NCBI GenBank assembly: GCA_947369085.1
Contig: CANBJR010000003.1
Span: 44,416 to 108,415, forward strand
Source of the DNA: an uncultured Clostridia bacterium
Lineage (GTDB): Bacteria > Bacillota > Clostridia > Oscillospirales > Acutalibacteraceae
Reading direction: 5' to 3'
DNA length: 64,000 bases
Shown here: one piece after another, positions 8,393 to 16,777 of the stretch
How positions within the stretch are numbered: the first letter of the stretch is position 1
Layout of the letters: the number at the start of each line of letters is the position of its first letter
The notes under the pieces: generated by a model
Told to the model about the DNA's origin: nothing
Databases searched by the model: none
The model's input: only the letters and a program-made list of their open reading frames with translations
Position numbers and translations under genes: made by a program

Positions 8393-10834
8393 TCAGCAGA
8401 CGAGTGCGTTCATATCAGCATACGCAGTCACACTGCCAAATTCTTTATTTTTACCGAACTCAATAAGCAGTGTTGAAAGCAACTTTCGAAATTCACGGTT
8501 GTTTTTACACTTAATTATGAGTTTGTATCTGAATTTATTACTTACCTTTACAACAAGGGCAGGCGATGGTCCCAAAATCCTCAAAGGAATATTTGGATAA
8601 TCACTTTTTGCAAAGCTGATAAACGAGCTTAAAAAAGCGTTTGCCGCCTTTAAGGTGAGCGTTTGATTTTCACCTACAAAGCCTATCAGGCAAATATCTG
8701 CGAACGGGGGATAAAGCATAGCCTTGCGGACATTAATTTCAGTATTAAAAAATGTATCGTAATCCTGTTTTGCTGCCATCGAAATTATAAGATTATCGGG
8801 CGTATACGACTGAATTACAGCCATTCCCTTACTGTCGCCTCTGCCGCTTCTTCCCACAACCTGAGTGAGAAGCGAAAACGAACGCTCATAACTGCGGTAA
8901 TCGTCGGCATAAAGCATATGGTCGGTGTTGAGCACCCCGACAAGCGTTACATTCGGAAAATTAAGCCCCTTTGCTACCATTTGCGTGCCGACAAGAATAT
9001 CATATTCACCGTTAGCAAAAGCAGTTATCATCTTTTCATAAGAGGATTTTGACGAGGCAGCATCGGTATCCATACGCAAAATCCTTGCATTCGGAAAAAT
9101 CTGTGAAATATCGCTTTCAGCCTTTTGTGTGCCTGTGCCGCCAAAACGAAGCGACTGACTGTGACAGTTAGGGCACTCGTCGGTGCAGGGAATCGAATAG
9201 CCGCAGTAGTGGCACATCATTCTGTTGTTTGCACTGTGGTATGTCAGCGAAATTGAACAGTTGGGGCATGTCACAGGTTCTCCGCAAACACGGCAGGTAG
9301 CAAAAGTATTGTGCCCTCTGCGGTTTAAAAGAAGAATTGACTGCCTTCCATGTTCAAGATTATAGTTGAGATTTTCAAGCAGTACATCGGAAAAACCTGT
9401 TGTGTTACCGTTTTGCACCTCAACATTCATATCGGCAGTAACTACATCGGGCAATACAGCTTTGCCGTAGCGGCGTGAAAGCGTATTGAGAGAATATCTG
9501 CCGTTTTTAGCATAGTAATAGGTTTCAACGCTCGGAGTTGCCGAGCTTAAAATCAGAAGCGCATTGTTCTGCGCACATCTGAATTTTGCAATTTCTCGGG
9601 CATGATAGCGCGGAGTGCTTTCGGATTTATAGCTGTACTCCTGCTCCTCATCCATTATAATCAGTCCAAGATTATCAAAAGGTGCAAAAACTGCGCTTCG
9701 TGTTCCGATAACAATCTGTGCAAGTCCTTTTTTTACCCTCTTGTATTCGTCAAGCCTTTCTCCGAGCGACAATGCACTGTGAAAAACAGCTATTTTATCG
9801 CCGAATCGCTGTGAAAACTGTGAAACAAACTGCGGTGTAAGTGAAATCTCGGGAACCATTACAATTATTCCCCTGCCGTCGTTTATTACTCTTTCAATCA
9901 ACCTGATAAACACGCTTGTTTTTCCAGAACCGGTCACACCGTAGAGCAGGCTAATATGTGGCTTTAAGTCCTTGTACTCACAGTAAAGCGAATCGCAGGC
10001 TTTTTGCTGTTCGTCCGAAAGGGTAATTTCAGCAATTTCAGAATCAGCACTTCGCTTTTCAATACGAAAAACCTCTTCATCATAAAAATGAATCAATCCC
10101 TTTTTGCACAGTGAGTCAATGACCGAAGAAGAAACGCCCGTAAAGTACATAACCTCTTTAACCGAAACACCACCGGTCATTTCAATCAAATTATAGACAT
10201 TTTTCTGCTTTTCCGTCAGTCTGATCTTTGAAATGTCGGCATTGGAGTTTACCGCCGTCATTTTTGCAGTTGCATCGCAAACCCTGCGAAAAGCTTCATC
10301 CGACTTATAAAGCACACCCTTTTCGACAAGCGAGTCAAGCACATAAGTATCGGAATAACCAAATGCGCTGAGGATTACATCGGATTTTACGGGTCTGCGT
10401 TTTGAAAAAAGATAATCGTAAATCCTCTGTTCCTCAAAATCCATCACGGGTGCATTTCCAACAGGTAAATCATTTGCACCGTAAACTGTGGTTACTTTAT
10501 AGTTGATTCCTGCCGGAAGCATTGTTCTTACCGCATCGTAAAGAGTGCAAAAGTAATGCTCCTTCATAAACTCGGCTGTCTTAATCATTTCTTTCGACAA
10601 AATCGGCTCATTGTCCAGCACGCTGATAACAGATTTCAAGGCATCTGAACGTGAATAGCTGACTTCCAAAACTATTCCCTGACGTTTTTTATTACCCCTG
10701 CCGAACGGCACAAGCACACGGACACCAACTTTACAGCGATTTAAAAGCTGTTGAGGAATAAGGTAGTCAAACGGCTTATCAAAAGAATAAGCCGTGTTTT
10801 CAACTGCAATGCTTGCAACTAAATCAGAGCTCAT
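8393..10834 (-). CDS. priA: Primosomal replication-restart helicase PriA
   Basis: DEAH-type 3'-to-5' helicase that reloads the replisome at stalled forks. The 813 residues contain an N-terminal DNA-binding domain, Walker A GVTGSGKTS, the DEEQ box, and two zinc clusters of cysteines (CRVCGEPVTCPNCS and CHYCGYSIPCTDECPNC), then the C-terminal helicase lobe with QVVGRSGRGD. Its start overlaps the end of rpoZ by 11 bases. In many related Clostridia coaBC lies between rpoZ and priA; it is absent here. Confidence 0.97.
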   Translation of the reverse strand: MSSDLVASIAVENTAYSFDKPFDYLIPQQLLNRCKVGVRVLVPFGRGNKKRQGIVLEVSYSRSDALKSVISVLDNEPILSKEMIKTAEFMKEHYFCTLYDAVRTMLPAGINYKVTTVYGANDLPVGNAPVMDFEEQRIYDYLFSKRRPVKSDVILSAFGYSDTYVLDSLVEKGVLYKSDEAFRRVCDATAKMTAVNSNADISKIRLTEKQKNVYNLIEMTGGVSVKEVMYFTGVSSSVIDSLCKKGLIHFYDEEVFRIEKRSADSEIAEITLSDEQQKACDSLYCEYKDLKPHISLLYGVTGSGKTSVFIRLIERVINDGRGIIVMVPEISLTPQFVSQFSQRFGDKIAVFHSALSLGERLDEYKRVKKGLAQIVIGTRSAVFAPFDNLGLIIMDEEQEYSYKSESTPRYHAREIAKFRCAQNNALLILSSATPSVETYYYAKNGRYSLNTLSRRYGKAVLPDVVTADMNVEVQNGNTTGFSDVLLENLNYNLEHGRQSILLLNRRGHNTFATCRVCGEPVTCPNCSISLTYHSANNRMMCHYCGYSIPCTDECPNCHSQSLRFGGTGTQKAESDISQIFPNARILRMDTDAASSKSSYEKMITAFANGEYDILVGTQMVAKGLNFPNVTLVGVLNTDHMLYADDYRSYERSFSLLTQVVGRSGRGDSKGMAVIQSYTPDNLIISMAAKQDYDTFFNTEINVRKAMLYPPFADICLIGFVGENQTLTLKAANAFLSSFISFAKSDYPNIPLRILGPSPALVVKVSNKFRYKLIIKCKNNREFRKLLSTLLIEFGKNKEFGSVTAYADMNALVC

Positions 10835-11030
10835 CTTCTTCCGGCTCTAAGAGGTTTATTTCGTGTTTTTTAATTTCGTCAATTGCAAGAAGAACGGGTT
10901 TTTCTTCAGTAACAGTCTTTTCTTCTTCAAACTGCTGCGTAATCTGTCTTGCTCTTTTTGAAACGCCCACTACAAGTGCGTACTTGCTCTGCTTACCCTC
11001 AAATAATTCATCTACATTTACTCTGTGCAT
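10824..11030 (-). CDS. rpoZ: RNA polymerase omega subunit
   Basis: A 68-residue protein of the omega family with the recognisable stretch KYALVVGVSKRARQI. Omega helps assemble and stabilise the core polymerase. Its 3' end overlaps the priA start and it lies just downstream of gmk, the common gmk-rpoZ pairing in Gram-positive bacteria. Confidence 0.92.
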   Translation of the reverse strand: MHRVNVDELFEGKQSKYALVVGVSKRARQITQQFEEEKTVTEEKPVLLAIDEIKKHEINLLEPEEDEL

Positions 11031-11095
11031 AATAATTCTCCTTAACTCTTCTTAAAATATTTATCTTAGCCGTGATAATCACACGGGATTTACAC

Positions 11096-11674
11096 TTATT
11101 TTGTCTCCGATTTTGCTGTTTTGATAATATTGATAATCTCGTCAACAGCATCTTCAAGCTTATCGTTCACTACAGCGTACTTGTATTTATCCTTAAAGCT
11201 GATTTCTCTTTTTGCCTGTCCAAGACGCTCAAGGATAGTTTCTTCGTTCTCGGTATTTCTTTTTCTCAGCCTTTTTTCAAGTGTATCAATCGACGGCGGA
11301 AGCACGAATATGCTGAGAACATCGGGGTACTTCTCCATAATCTGAAGTCCTCCGCAAACCTCTATTTCAAGAAAAACGTCATAGCCCTGATTAAGTAAAT
11401 CCTCAACCTGCTGTTTCGGAGTGCCGTAGTAATTTCCGCAGTACTGTGCATACTCAAGATAACCGTCTTTTTTAATAAGGCTTTCAAACTGCTCCTTTGT
11501 AACGAAATTATAGTGGACTCCGTCAATTTCTCCGTTTCTGGGGGAACGAGTTGTGTTTGAAACCGAAAGCCTGATGTTTTTGTCACGCTTTAAAAGCTCC
11601 TGCATTATTGTTCCTTTACCTACGCCCGACGAGCCTGTGTATAAAACGAGCATTCCTCTTTTTTTACTGTTCAT
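11096..11674 (-). CDS. gmk: Guanylate kinase
   Basis: Phosphorylates GMP to GDP. P-loop GSSGVGKGT is at the N terminus, followed by the GMP-binding region (TRSPRNGEIDGVHY) and the lid. I chose the ATG at 11674 (MNSKKRGML) because the protein then begins just before the P-loop as in other family members; the frame stays open upstream to 11740, but that extension only reads through the end of remA. The start overlaps remA by 11 bases. Confidence 0.95.
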   Translation of the reverse strand: MNSKKRGMLVLYTGSSGVGKGTIMQELLKRDKNIRLSVSNTTRSPRNGEIDGVHYNFVTKEQFESLIKKDGYLEYAQYCGNYYGTPKQQVEDLLNQGYDVFLEIEVCGGLQIMEKYPDVLSIFVLPPSIDTLEKRLRKRNTENEETILERLGQAKREISFKDKYKYAVVNDKLEDAVDEIINIIKTAKSETK

Positions 11675-11921
11675 CCTTTTGCTCCTCACTTTCCTCGGCT
11701 CTGTTCTGGATTGCCTCGCAGGAAATTGCCGAAAGCACAACGTGGTTATTGTCGGTAATCAGAACAGACTTACACTTTCTTCCGCATGTTGCGTCAATCA
11801 ACATTCCGTCTGCCTTTGCTTCCTGAACAATACGCTTAACGGGAGCCGAAACAGGCGCAACCACTGCAACAAGTTTGTCAGAGCTTACAAGATTGCCAAA
11901 ACCGATATTAATAAGCTTCAT
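11664..11921 (-). CDS. remA: RemA/DUF370-family DNA-binding regulator
   Basis: 85-residue protein starting MKLINIGFGNLV, the signature of the RemA (DUF370) family. In Bacillus subtilis RemA is an arc-shaped DNA-binding activator of matrix and osmoprotection genes. The family core (ATCGRKCKSVLI, DNNHVVLSA) is intact, with an acidic Glu-rich tail. The yicC-remA-gmk-rpoZ order is conserved in Firmicutes. Confidence 0.92.
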   Translation of the reverse strand: MKLINIGFGNLVSSDKLVAVVAPVSAPVKRIVQEAKADGMLIDATCGRKCKSVLITDNNHVVLSAISCEAIQNRAEESEEQKDEQ

Positions 11922-11948
11922 ATTACCCCTTATTTCTCTGAAAAATAC

Positions 11949-12833
11949 TTACTCGATATTCTGAACCTGCTCACGGATTTTTTCAATTTCACTCTTGATG
12001 TCAACTACTTTGTGAGCAAGAACAGCATCCTGAACCTTTGAACCGATTGTATTTGCTTCACGGTTCATCTCCTGAATTATAAAGTCAATTTTTCTTCCGA
12101 CAGGCTCATCGTACTCAAGAAACTTTTCAAGCTGTGCAAAGTGACTTCTGAGCCTTACTGTTTCTTCGGCTACGGCAACCTTATCGGAAAATACTGCCAC
12201 CTCGGTTAAAACCCTCTGTTCGTCAATTTCAACCTCGTAATCTTCAAGCGTTTGCTTAATTCTCTCAAGCAAACGACTTTCGTATTCTGCAACAGTCTGA
12301 GGAGAACGCTCCTCAATCTCGGTGACAATTGAAAGAATTGTGTTTGCCCTGCTTAAAATGTCGGCTTTCATCTTCTCGCCCTCGGTTTCACGCATTGCAA
12401 TGAAAGAATCAATAGCAGTTTTTGCAACTGATAAAACGTCATTAGTAATCTGTTCTTCGTCCTCGGCAGGCTTGTGAACAGTGAAAATATCGGGAAAACG
12501 TGAAAGCGAAACAACAGTTACATCGTTTTCAATTCCGTAAGTATCGCTGATTTCTTTCATAGCGTTGATATAGCCCGACACAAGCTGATGGTTTACCGTA
12601 ACCTCCGAAGGCGCTTCGTTATTTGCGCCTATGGTAACGAACATATCTATTTTTCCTCTGGACACCATTGAATTGACATAGCTTTTCAGCTTATCGTCAA
12701 GAAAGCCATATCCTCTGGGAGTACGGCAGGAAAATTCAAAGTAGCGGTGATTTACACTTTTGATTTCAACGGCAATTTCTCTGCCGTTGATTTCAGTTTC
12801 GCACCGACCGAATCCGGTCATTGACTTAATCAT
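11949..12833 (-). CDS. YicC-family endoribonuclease-like protein
   Basis: About 294 residues beginning MIKSMTGFGR, the hallmark of the YicC/YloC family, which in other bacteria has endoribonuclease activity. The C terminus matches the family's second conserved region (GRKIDFIIQEMNREANTIGSK). I prefer the ATG at 12833 over the in-frame start at 12851, since family members start at this Met. First gene of the long minus-strand operon. Confidence 0.93.
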   Translation of the reverse strand: MIKSMTGFGRCETEINGREIAVEIKSVNHRYFEFSCRTPRGYGFLDDKLKSYVNSMVSRGKIDMFVTIGANNEAPSEVTVNHQLVSGYINAMKEISDTYGIENDVTVVSLSRFPDIFTVHKPAEDEEQITNDVLSVAKTAIDSFIAMRETEGEKMKADILSRANTILSIVTEIEERSPQTVAEYESRLLERIKQTLEDYEVEIDEQRVLTEVAVFSDKVAVAEETVRLRSHFAQLEKFLEYDEPVGRKIDFIIQEMNREANTIGSKVQDAVLAHKVVDIKSEIEKIREQVQNIE

Positions 12834-12903
12834 TTTTCTACTTCCTTTCAAAACTTCTGTTTATTTAAAAATTGCTTTACTTTTACTTTTCATATAATAG
12901 TGT

Positions 12904-12932
12904 ATTATACCACTATTATAATATTTTGACAA
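12904..12932 (-). promoter_or_regulatory. Housekeeping promoter of the yicC-rsgA operon
   Basis: On the minus strand, TTGTCA (12927-12932) and TATAAT (12904-12909) are separated by 17 bases, a near-perfect SigA promoter. It lies about 70 bases upstream of the YicC-family start and is the only strong promoter I see for the 13-gene operon. Confidence 0.8.
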
Positions 12933-12966
12933 TGGAGTTATTACAAAACTGTAATAACTTTTTTTA

Positions 12967-12996
12967 TTTACAGACTATAAATGCTTGTGATATACT
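12967..12996 (+). promoter_or_regulatory. Promoter of the yebC-family gene
   Basis: TTTACA (12967-12972), an 18-base spacer and TATACT (12991-12996), 40 bases before the start codon at 13037. It is divergent from the yicC promoter. Confidence 0.7.
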
Positions 12997-13036
12997 TATT
13001 AAGATAGATTTACTTTATTAAGAAGGAATGAATTTT

Positions 13037-13771
13037 ATGTCAGGACATAACAAATGGAGTACAATTAAACAGAAAAAGGGTAAAAACGACGCTGCAAGGG
13101 CTAAGGTTTTTACTAAAATCGGCAGAGAGCTTATTGTTGCAATCAAAGAGGGCGGCAGCGCCGACCCGAGTGTTAACTCAAAGCTCAAAGACTGTATTGC
13201 AAAAGCAAAGGCTGCAAACGTGCCTAATGACAATATTGAACGTATTATCAAGAAAGCCGCTAATGACAGCGATTCCACAAACTATGAGGCTGTTACATAC
13301 GAAGGCTACGGTCCTAGCGGTGTGGCAGTAATTGTTGAGGCGCTGACCGATAACCGTAACAGAACAGCAGGTGAAGTAAGACACTACTTTGATAAATTCG
13401 GCGGAAATATGGGCACACAGGGTTGTGTAAGCTTTATGTTCTCACAAAAAGGAGTTCTCGTTATTGAGCGTGAAGAACTTGAAAAGGACGAAGATACTGT
13501 TATGAGTGACGCTCTTGAGTGCGGAGCATCAGATTTTGAGGCTGACGAAGACGTATTCACAATTTACACAGAGCCTGAGGACTTTGGCGCAGTAAGAGAT
13601 GACCTTGAAAAATTAGGTTATGCTTTTGTTTCGGCAGAGCTTGAAATGGTGCCAAGCACATATACTAAGCTTGAGGACGAAGAAACCGCAACAAAAATGC
13701 AGAAGATGCTTGATATGTTTGAGGATAACGACGATATTCAGAATGTATGGCACAACTGGGAAATGGATTAA
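13037..13771 (+). CDS. YebC/PmpR (TACO1) family protein
   Basis: About 244 residues beginning MSGHNKWSTIKQKKGKNDAARA, the invariant start of this family. Members have been described as transcriptional regulators and, more recently, as translation factors that relieve ribosome stalling at proline tracts. I chose 13037 rather than the ATG at 13028 because AAGGA lies 9-10 bases upstream and directly abuts the earlier ATG. Length and the acidic C-terminal domain are normal. Confidence 0.93.
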   Translation: MSGHNKWSTIKQKKGKNDAARAKVFTKIGRELIVAIKEGGSADPSVNSKLKDCIAKAKAANVPNDNIERIIKKAANDSDSTNYEAVTYEGYGPSGVAVIVEALTDNRNRTAGEVRHYFDKFGGNMGTQGCVSFMFSQKGVLVIEREELEKDEDTVMSDALECGASDFEADEDVFTIYTEPEDFGAVRDDLEKLGYAFVSAELEMVPSTYTKLEDEETATKMQKMLDMFEDNDDIQNVWHNWEMD

Positions 13772-13791
13772 TTAAATCTGTGTTCAGCAAA

Positions 13792-13817
13792 AACCGCCTT
13801 TCGACTGAAAGGCGGTT
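13792..13817. terminator. Bidirectional hairpin terminator
   Basis: Perfect 11-bp stem AACCGCCTTTC/GAAAGGCGGTT with a GACT loop, followed by AATTTATTTTTT on the plus strand. It lies between the convergent yebC-family gene and the FTR-like gene, so it can serve both. Confidence 0.85.
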
Positions 13818-13820
13818 AAT

Positions 13821-14018
13821 TTATTTTTTCTTATAATACATAAGACAGTGACAATAACCCTCAAATGCAGGGTCGGATATTTTGCTTTTAAAATCTTCGC
13901 ACATACATTTTGTTGAAGAACTTTTGACAAGCATACTCGGACAGTAACCACCTGTCCTTTTCAATCCTTCTCTGACACATTTTACTATTGACTTATCTTC
14001 ATTAAGAAGGATTTTCAC
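13821..14018 (-). CDS. Small ferredoxin-thioredoxin-reductase-like Fe-S protein
   Basis: A 65-residue protein with cysteines C26, C38, C40, C56 and C58 arranged as CPS, CMC and CHC. This resembles the CPC-CPC-CHC pattern of the catalytic subunit of ferredoxin-thioredoxin reductase, which passes electrons from a 4Fe-4S cluster to a thioredoxin disulfide. It lies 4 bases after trxA, which supports that role. The second Cys of the first motif, one half of the redox-active disulfide in the plant enzyme, is Ser28 here, so the canonical dithiol is incomplete. Family assignment is from the motif pattern and context only. Confidence 0.65.
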   Translation of the reverse strand: MKILLNEDKSIVKCVREGLKRTGGYCPSMLVKSSSTKCMCEDFKSKISDPAFEGYCHCLMYYKKK

Positions 14019-14022
14019 TAAA

Positions 14023-14337
14023 TCACCTGTTTCTGTCTATAATTTCCTGAAGCTGCTGCTCGCTTTTAAAACCGATTGACCTATCTACAGCTTGTCCGTT
14101 TTTGAAAATTACAATATTGGGTATTGACTGTACTTCAAATTCATCTGAAATAGCGGGATTTTCATCAATATTAACCTTGTAAAACTTAACATCGGGATTC
14201 ACTGCACTAAGCTTTTCGAGTACCGGTGACAGCATTTTGCACGGACCGCACCAATCTGCAAAAAAATCAACAACAACTGTGATTGGAGAATTAATCACTT
14301 TTTCCGCAAATTCTTCCTGATAAATTTTTTCAATCAT
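14023..14337 (-). CDS. trxA: Thioredoxin
   Basis: 104-residue cytoplasmic thioredoxin with the WCGPCK active site and the cis-proline region SIPNIVIF. Length is canonical. The small FTR-like protein follows 4 bases later, suggesting a ferredoxin-driven redox pair rather than an NADPH flavoenzyme, although no reductase of the latter type is in view. Confidence 0.96.
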   Translation of the reverse strand: MIEKIYQEEFAEKVINSPITVVVDFFADWCGPCKMLSPVLEKLSAVNPDVKFYKVNIDENPAISDEFEVQSIPNIVIFKNGQAVDRSIGFKSEQQLQEIIDRNR

Positions 14338-14608
14338 AATAACATTGCTCCTTTTTTAGAAATTTGGAATATTAAAAACAATAATTTGTCATAATATCGC
14401 AAACAATTTGAACAGCGATATAATTTATTTATTCCATATTTATTATTGACATTTACGCATAATTTATAATTTTGCATAAAATATTTTTATAATATCCACA
14501 ATTTTTGATGCTATTTTCCTTTAAATTAAGAATATCGCAAATAAATATGTTTGTCAAGTGAAAATATGCTGATTTTATCAAATAGTAACAATTACTGATT
14601 TTAAAAAA
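14338..14608 (-). promoter_or_regulatory. Long AT-rich leader and promoter region of trxA
   Basis: No gene is visible here. On the minus strand TTGACA (14552-14557) and TATTCT (14529-14534), with a 17-base spacer, form a strong promoter about 190 bases before trxA. The leader contains an inverted repeat ATATCGC (14394-14400) and GCGATAT (14415-14421), and the -10 region overlaps another AATATCGCAAA copy. A redox or stress operator is possible but unproven. Confidence 0.55.
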
Positions 14609-14642
14609 GCGACTGTTTCCGCAATTAAACGGAAACAGTCGC
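14609..14642 (-). terminator. Terminator of the fabF operon
   Basis: 13-bp perfect stem GCGACTGTTTCCG/CGGAAACAGTCGC, followed on the minus strand by a T-run. It lies immediately after the thioesterase stop codon. Confidence 0.85.
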
Positions 14643-14645
14643 TAT

Positions 14646-15065
14646 TTATTCAGTGATATTATCTTTCAATTTTTGATAAAATTCGGGAAATGAACGTTTA
14701 ATGCTCATAGGTTTGAAGCTGCTGTTTACAAAGCAGTGGGTTGTGTGACCTGTTGATGCAATTTCATTATTATCGCAAAAACGCATTGTATAATCATACT
14801 CCATTCGGGAGCCGTTGAAAAACACAAGCTTGACTTCAATATACATATCGTCAAAAAATCTTATTGGCTTTACGTACTTTGCATAAGCGTCAACATTCGG
14901 AATAAGCACTCCGCATTCTTCAAGCTCAAGCACGTCACAGCCGATTTTGTGCATAAAATCAATACGAGCTTCCTCAAAATATCTTATATGATTTGAATGG
15001 TGAACAATTCCCATTCTATCGGTTTCATAATAAGCCGCACGTCTGATATAAAATCCATTCTCCAT
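14646..15065 (-). CDS. Hotdog-fold acyl-CoA thioesterase (YbgC/FadM type)
   Basis: 139-residue protein with the 4HBT signature YETDRMGIVHHSNHIRYFEEAR, where the Asp serves as the catalytic residue. It would hydrolyse acyl-CoA or acyl-ACP. It is the last gene of a three-gene operon with an acyl-CoA ligase and a ketoacyl synthase, so it may release the product of that module. Substrate length cannot be read from the sequence. Confidence 0.85.
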   Translation of the reverse strand: MENGFYIRRAAYYETDRMGIVHHSNHIRYFEEARIDFMHKIGCDVLELEECGVLIPNVDAYAKYVKPIRFFDDMYIEVKLVFFNGSRMEYDYTMRFCDNNEIASTGHTTHCFVNSSFKPMSIKRSFPEFYQKLKDNITE

Positions 15066-15077
15066 ACAGATACCTCT

Positions 15078-16739
15078 TTACTTTTTAAGAAGCAAGCCGT
15101 CCTTTAAGTCCTGTTCAGCTTGTTTTTTAATTATGAAGTGCTGTTTTTTGCCCGTAGCCGTATGCGGAAGTTCTTTTACAAAACGGAAGTAGCGAGGAGC
15201 CTGATATTTTGAAATATTAGGCGACGCAGAGCAATAATCTGCAAGCTCGGCAACCGTAAGGCTGTCGTCCTCGGGTATTACGTAAGCTGCGACTGACTCT
15301 CCTCTTGTGCTGTCAGGCACACCTGTTACAATGCACTCGTGAACCTTTGGATGGAGGTTAAGGACTTCCTCAATTCTTGCAGGATAGATATTTTCACCCT
15401 TGCTGATAATCATATCGTCTTTTCTGCCTGCAATTGTGATAAACTGCTTTTCGTCCCATATGCCTATGTCACCCGTATACATCCAACCCTTGTAGAATTT
15501 TTCTTTTGTGGCTTCGGGATTATTCACATAGCTGTAGGTAGATTTGCCGGGACAGCTTATAATAATCTCGCCCTCGGTTTTGTTGTCAGTGGGAACAACA
15601 TCATCAGGCTCTGCCTTTTTGTCATCGTAAACCCTTACAACTCTTACTTCGTCGTCAGTACAGGAACGTCCTGCCGAACCTGCCATTTCAGGCAAATCAA
15701 ACGGGCGAAGGAACGTATTCCAAAATGACTCTGTTGTGCCGTAGCCGTTGAAAATATTGCGGGTAAGCACATTTTGAAAACGTATGCACACTTCCCTTTC
15801 AAGAGGACTGCCCATTGTGACAATTCCCTTTAGTGTTGAAATATCCTTAGGATGCTTTTCCTGTCTGCTTGCAAGCAAATTAAGAATTGACGGAACTCCG
15901 GTCATAAAAGTAATTCCGTACTTTTCAACGTAATCGATACAATTTTTCGGGTTAAAGGTACGAAGAATCACCATAGCCGCACCTGCATAAAGAGTAGGCG
16001 TCGGACCGCCCGAATGAAGTCCGCCCCTGTGAAACCACGGGGTCATATTCATTGTAACGTCTGTAGGGTTAAGCGGAAAATGCATAATTACATCATGAGC
16101 CGACAAAACTTCGTTTACATTGTTAAGCGGAACGCCCTTTGGTGTTCCCGTTGTACCGGATGTCTGAAGTCGTACAACCTCGTCATAAAAATACGGATTA
16201 AAGTCAACGGGAGGATTCTCTTCTGACGCATTCTCTACATAATCATCATAAAGAATGTGATTTTCAGGAAGAGTAAATTCCCTTGATGTAACATTTACAG
16301 CAATCACAACTTCAGGCTTATGCTTACAAATTGAAAGCGCATCAATAGCAGTCTGCACTATTTCGGCGTCATAAACATAGACCTTAGGCTTATTGTGGTC
16401 GATAATTTCAGCTGTTTCACCGGGAGAAAGATTGAAATTTGCAGGATTGAAAATTGCCCCTATTTTCTGGGAAGCAATATAACCGAACAAAAACTGGGGA
16501 GAATTGAAAAGCTGAGCAAATACTACATCGCTTTTCTTAACATTGCTGACTTTCATAGCGTTGGCAAATTTATTTGAATCTCTGTTTAACTCAGTGTAGG
16601 TCCATATTCTGCCTGACATCGGGTCGAAAGCTGCATTCTTGTAACCAAAGCGCCTTACATTTCGCATAAATCCATTAAGCCAGGTAAACTCACTTTCAAA
16701 AGTCCTTTTAAACATTTCACAATCGTATGTCAGTTCCAT
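15078..16739 (-). CDS. AMP-forming acyl-CoA/acyl-ACP ligase
   Basis: 553-residue ANL-superfamily enzyme. Motifs seen are the phosphate loop LQTSGTTGTPKGVPL, the YGTTES adenine motif, YTGDIG, and the C-terminal catalytic lysine region TATGKKQHFI. It activates a carboxylic acid as acyl-AMP and transfers it to CoA (or an ACP). It lies between the FabF-like synthase and the thioesterase, 12 bases before the latter. Residues that would define the acid are not diagnostic to me. Confidence 0.87.
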   Translation of the reverse strand: MELTYDCEMFKRTFESEFTWLNGFMRNVRRFGYKNAAFDPMSGRIWTYTELNRDSNKFANAMKVSNVKKSDVVFAQLFNSPQFLFGYIASQKIGAIFNPANFNLSPGETAEIIDHNKPKVYVYDAEIVQTAIDALSICKHKPEVVIAVNVTSREFTLPENHILYDDYVENASEENPPVDFNPYFYDEVVRLQTSGTTGTPKGVPLNNVNEVLSAHDVIMHFPLNPTDVTMNMTPWFHRGGLHSGGPTPTLYAGAAMVILRTFNPKNCIDYVEKYGITFMTGVPSILNLLASRQEKHPKDISTLKGIVTMGSPLEREVCIRFQNVLTRNIFNGYGTTESFWNTFLRPFDLPEMAGSAGRSCTDDEVRVVRVYDDKKAEPDDVVPTDNKTEGEIIISCPGKSTYSYVNNPEATKEKFYKGWMYTGDIGIWDEKQFITIAGRKDDMIISKGENIYPARIEEVLNLHPKVHECIVTGVPDSTRGESVAAYVIPEDDSLTVAELADYCSASPNISKYQAPRYFRFVKELPHTATGKKQHFIIKKQAEQDLKDGLLLKK

Positions 16740-16777
16740 AAATTCAGCCTGCTTTCATAAAATAATTCGCTATATTA

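Noticed and set aside
11072..11398. Plus-strand frames opposite gmk and remA
   Set aside because: They are antisense shadows without ribosome sites or recognisable domains; the minus-strand genes are clear.
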